64,000 nt of DNA from Cytobacillus purgationiresistens (GTDB taxonomy: Bacteria; Bacillota; Bacilli; Bacillales; Cytobacillaceae). Under the pieces are notes generated by a model. It was not told the DNA's origin. It saw only the letters and a program-made list of their open reading frames with translations, and searched no databases. Positions 61,764 to 64,000 of the stretch are shown here, piece by piece (within the stretch, counting starts at the first letter, position 1; each line of letters begins with the position of its first letter). The DNA is taken from positions 1 to 64,000 of the forward strand of contig NZ_JAUSUB010000028.1 of NCBI RefSeq assembly GCF_030813235.1, given 5' to 3'. The translations under genes were made by a program, and so were the position numbers.

Positions 61764-61799
61764 ATGGTGAAGCGCAACCCCTACTGGGATTGCGCCCGT

Positions 61800-62348
61800 T
61801 CACTTCCATACAGACATATACTTGTTACGATACTTACTATCTTCTTCAATTTCAATTAACTCCAGTGCTTTTTCCTTGATTTCTTCATCGTTCGTTTTAT
61901 CATATAACTTTTTTAGACTTTGTATCATATCAAATCGAATCAAGGTATAGTTCTTCTCATCGGTACAATTGTGAAAACGATCGGCAAAGTGCTCAAGAAC
62001 CAGCTTTTTTTGTTCCTCTCCAGCTAGAGCAACTCGCCATATAGCTTGCAGGCTGTGACGCGCTGTTACAAACTTAGGATCTTTTGTCACTCCCCATAAC
62101 GCAGGAAAATCATTGAAGATTCGTTTCTCCGGGTCACTGATTGCCAGTCTGGCAAGAAATTGAGCACCGCGGGATCTCCGATGGTTATCTTTATCTATCA
62201 GCCATTCCTTTAATTGATCCCATACCTCATATGCCCAATCAACTTCCTTTTCTGTCTCGGCAATCATTTGATTGAAAGCCTCGTATTGAACATCTTTGTC
62301 CTTCGCTTCGAGGTTGTTGAACAATGTCTTGATCGAACGATCTATCAT
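61800..62348 (-). CDS. HEAT-repeat-like protein of unknown function
   Basis: 182 residues, almost entirely alpha helical. Repeated helix pairs (FNQMIAETEKEVDWAYEVWDQLKEW, RRSRGAQFLARLAI, ARHSLQAIWRVAL, IRFDMIQSLKKLY) suggest HEAT/armadillo repeats. Its start overlaps the stop of the SRPBCC gene (TAATG). Third gene of the ArsR-led operon. Function unknown. Confidence 0.7.
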   Translation of the reverse strand: MIDRSIKTLFNNLEAKDKDVQYEAFNQMIAETEKEVDWAYEVWDQLKEWLIDKDNHRRSRGAQFLARLAISDPEKRIFNDFPALWGVTKDPKFVTARHSLQAIWRVALAGEEQKKLVLEHFADRFHNCTDEKNYTLIRFDMIQSLKKLYDKTNDEEIKEKALELIEIEEDSKYRNKYMSVWK

Positions 62349-62854
62349 TAGTTTTCTTCCATTCCTTCAAAAGAGATCTTCCCTGTTTCTACTAGCTGTT
62401 TCAAACCCATGAACATGAGATTCCAGCCATGCTCTGAACCATCATGGAATTCAACAAGGGCTTTTTCAATATCGGCTTCTGTCCAATTTTCTTCATGAGG
62501 TACTGTCATTTCTTGCGTAAATGTCATTTCACAACCATCATCAATCGGTGTTAGCTCCACCGTGATTTCATCCATTGATTCACTAAATTGAGGCATTTTG
62601 AACGTTAATACAATTTTATGAGGTTGATCAATTTCAATATATTCACCGATTGCTCTATACTCTTTTCCCCCTCGCTCATCAACGATTTCCCAAGTACCGC
62701 CCACACGAGGATCGTTCTTCACTACCTTATTAGTAGCTTCAAGGGTAAATAACCATTTTCTCATCATCTCAGGGTTTAACCATGCATCAAAGACACGTTC
62801 CGCAGATACCTGAAATGGTCGAACCATTCTTAAAGTGGTAGTTGAATAATTCAT
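62348..62854 (-). CDS. SRPBCC/AHSA1-family protein
   Basis: 168 residues with the AHSA1/START-like fold: VRPFQVSAERVFDAWLNPEMMRKWLF at the start, VGGTWEIVDERGGKEYRAIGEY in the middle and GWNLMFMGLKQLVE at the C-terminus. It is a hydrophobic-cavity protein, often encoded next to an ArsR regulator as here. The ligand is unknown. AAAAAGGAGAATG precedes the ATG. Confidence 0.84.
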   Translation of the reverse strand: MNYSTTTLRMVRPFQVSAERVFDAWLNPEMMRKWLFTLEATNKVVKNDPRVGGTWEIVDERGGKEYRAIGEYIEIDQPHKIVLTFKMPQFSESMDEITVELTPIDDGCEMTFTQEMTVPHEENWTEADIEKALVEFHDGSEHGWNLMFMGLKQLVETGKISFEGMEEN

Positions 62855-62872
62855 TAATCATTCTCCTTTTTG

Positions 62873-63214
62873 TTAATGTTCCTTTTTCTTTGCATTCAAC
62901 AATTCATCTTCCAAAAGGTCAAACCTGTTATTCCAAAAACGCTCATAAAAACGCAGCCATTCTTTGGCAGCATCCAAAGAATCTGTTTTCAGCTTGCAAA
63001 AATGCGTCCTGCCTCTCACGTTTCGCTCCAACAAGTTTGCCCGCTCAAGTACTTTAATATGCTTAGATATCGCTGTTAGAGACATATCAAAAGGTTCAGC
63101 TAAATCCTTTATACTCCTCTCTTTTTCTGACATTAATTGCACCATTGTTCTCCTAGTTGGATCTGAAAGCGCATGAAAAATTTGGTTTAAGTAGTCTTCA
63201 TTTTGGTTAACCAT
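62873..63214 (-). CDS. ArsR-family transcriptional regulator
   Basis: 113 residues with a winged helix (IFHALSDPTRRTMVQLMSEKERSIKDLAEPFDMSLTAISKHI) and no metal-binding cysteine pair. It belongs to the subgroup paired with SRPBCC/AHSA1 genes. The ATG lies inside a 16-base palindrome and only 7 bases after a -10 box, with no ribosome binding site, so the mRNA appears leaderless. It is probably an autorepressor of arsR-SRPBCC-HEAT. Confidence 0.85.
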   Translation of the reverse strand: MVNQNEDYLNQIFHALSDPTRRTMVQLMSEKERSIKDLAEPFDMSLTAISKHIKVLERANLLERNVRGRTHFCKLKTDSLDAAKEWLRFYERFWNNRFDLLEDELLNAKKKEH

Positions 63215-63261
63215 ATGGTTAAGTATATACGTCTAAAGAAAATATTCAACCGTTTGGTTAA
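63207..63261 (-). promoter_or_regulatory. arsR promoter flanked by two TTAACC/GGTTAA operators
   Basis: Minus-strand -35 TTGAAT (63244-63249), 16-base spacer, -10 TATACT (63222-63227). Operator 1 is the perfect palindrome TTAACCATATGGTTAA (63207-63222), covering the start codon. Operator 2, TTAACCAAACGGTTGAA (63245-63261), covers the -35. The pair is well placed for autorepression. Confidence 0.75.
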
Positions 63262-64000
63262 GTATTATTGAAAATTTTGTTATCTTCCCTTTCCTCAATA
63301 TATTTCATCTGATAGACCCTCCCTTTGTTTCTTCCTGAATAGTTGTAATTCAACGTGTGAAAAAATCTTTTAACTAAGGAGGGACGATAGGTTTGAAAAT
63401 AATCGCAAATATGCTTGTTCTTTGCGGTTTGGTTTATCAATAAAAAATAATCATTTAATGCAGTGATATGTGCGGATTTTTCGGTTTGATGACAATGAGG
63501 ACAAATCCATGTGCTATGTTTTCTCGTCATCGGCGGACGTTGGCAATAAGGACAAATCACCCCTTTAATCAATTCGTTAGAGGAGAGATTATATCGATTC
63601 AGGATTGGGGAGTTTGATTCAGTTGTTTCACTGAGAATTGTTTGAATACATACATTGAGGTCTTTTTCTCGAACGGGACGATGATTGGATTGAATCTGTT
63701 CAATTCTTGTCAGAAGATAATCACGATGAAGAACTTTTTGATTAAGACTGCGGTTTTCTGCCGTAGTGCGAATAATCGTTTGCGGATTGCTGATGACGAC
63801 GAAAGGAAAGATAGGAATTTGAGGTAAATGCTTTTCTTTAAGCCATTGCCGGAGTAAATTCTCATGGCGGCTAATTTGAATCAGTGGGTCAGGAAAGGCG
63901 ATTTCCTCTCCGTCTTTTCTACGAATTAATTGATGGAAGATTGGATCAAAATAAAGTGTTCCAGCTATATTTTTCACTTCGATTGCAAGTAAGAATTTTC
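63258..64000 (-). CDS. NERD-domain protein with zinc ribbon (5' end outside window)
   Basis: The frame is open to the right edge; the visible part starts KFLLAIEVKNIAGTLYFDP. The (I)EVKN-x2-G segment is the catalytic-type motif of nuclease-related (NERD) domains. A zinc ribbon, CPYCQRPPMTRKHSTWICPHC, lies about 100 residues before the end. The in-frame GTG at 63977 is internal. NERD proteins are thought to act on DNA, but the role of this Bacillus type is not established. It ends 44 bases before the arsR start, within the arsR promoter region. Confidence 0.75.
   Translation of the reverse strand, partial: KFLLAIEVKNIAGTLYFDPIFHQLIRRKDGEEIAFPDPLIQISRHENLLRQWLKEKHLPQIPIFPFVVISNPQTIIRTTAENRSLNQKVLHRDYLLTRIEQIQSNHRPVREKDLNVCIQTILSETTESNSPILNRYNLSSNELIKGVICPYCQRPPMTRKHSTWICPHCHQTEKSAHITALNDYFLLINQTAKNKHICDYFQTYRPSLVKRFFHTLNYNYSGRNKGRVYQMKYIEEREDNKIFNNT

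Noticed and set aside
61768-61799. Terminator between the HAD phosphatase and HEAT-repeat genes
   Set aside because: A GCGCAACCC/GGGATTGCGC hairpin is present, but neither strand has a T run, so I do not call it as an intrinsic terminator.

Overview
This is a low-GC Bacillaceae chromosome segment (Bacillus sensu lato). The evidence is gene content (rocR, sigV-rsiV-oatA, mtnKA/mtnWXBD, queCDE, ctaG), strong AGGAGG-type ribosome binding sites, frequent TTG/GTG starts and many intrinsic terminators. I saw no rRNA, tRNA, prophage, insertion sequence or CRISPR array. The species cannot be named from the sequence alone.

Layout. 1-1.9 kb: start of rocA with a sigma-54 promoter, divergent from its activator rocR. 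1.95-5.6 kb: a MerR-controlled acyl-CoA ligase/acyl-CoA dehydrogenase operon. 5.7-7.2 kb: DUF2243 plus CtaG membrane proteins. 7.3-10.9 kb: a heterodimeric ABC exporter. 11-12.5 kb: a glutamate/dicarboxylate symporter behind a ydaO-type (c-di-AMP) riboswitch. 12.7-13.4 kb: gene remains (VOC fragment, broken DJ-1/PfpI gene). 13.4-18.6 kb: CDF transporter, an ECF41 sigma factor with its FAD oxidoreductase, a secreted glycerophosphodiesterase and an IphP-type phosphatase. 19-22.6 kb: a two-component system, a YdhK lipoprotein and a 52-bp tandem repeat array. 24.6-28.3 kb: sigV-rsiV-oatA (lysozyme response) with two matching ECF promoters.

28.4-37.9 kb is the least ordinary region. A six-gene operon holds two DUF917(S-Me-THD)/HyuA-like pairs, a hydantoin-racemase-like gene and an NCS1 permease. 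It sits behind a textbook -24/-12 promoter next to its own sigma-54 activator. It looks like an inducible pathway for a hydantoin- or thiohydantoin-like substrate that is not known. 38-48.5 kb: a ykkC-family riboswitch in front of a Nudix gene, then a divergent methionine-salvage locus. One arm is mtnK-mtnA plus an ABC importer (probably for methylthioribose); the other is mtnWXBD. Each arm has its own SAM-I riboswitch. 48.6-57.2 kb: acetyltransferases, a 20-bp-phased repeat array, quinone reductase, MgtE, MerR, LysR and SDR genes. 57.6-59.6 kb: queCDE under a preQ1-I riboswitch. 59.7-64 kb: HhH protein, AEC transporter, HAD phosphatase, an apparently leaderless arsR operon and the end of a NERD-domain gene.

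Three genes (hydantoin racemase, Nudix, MerR at 54 kb) are each broken by one missing base at or beside a short run of the same base, and adding that base restores a full-length product exactly. These may be assembly errors rather than real pseudogenes. Starts were moved downstream of the longest reading frame wherever a ribosome binding site, promoter or riboswitch required it.
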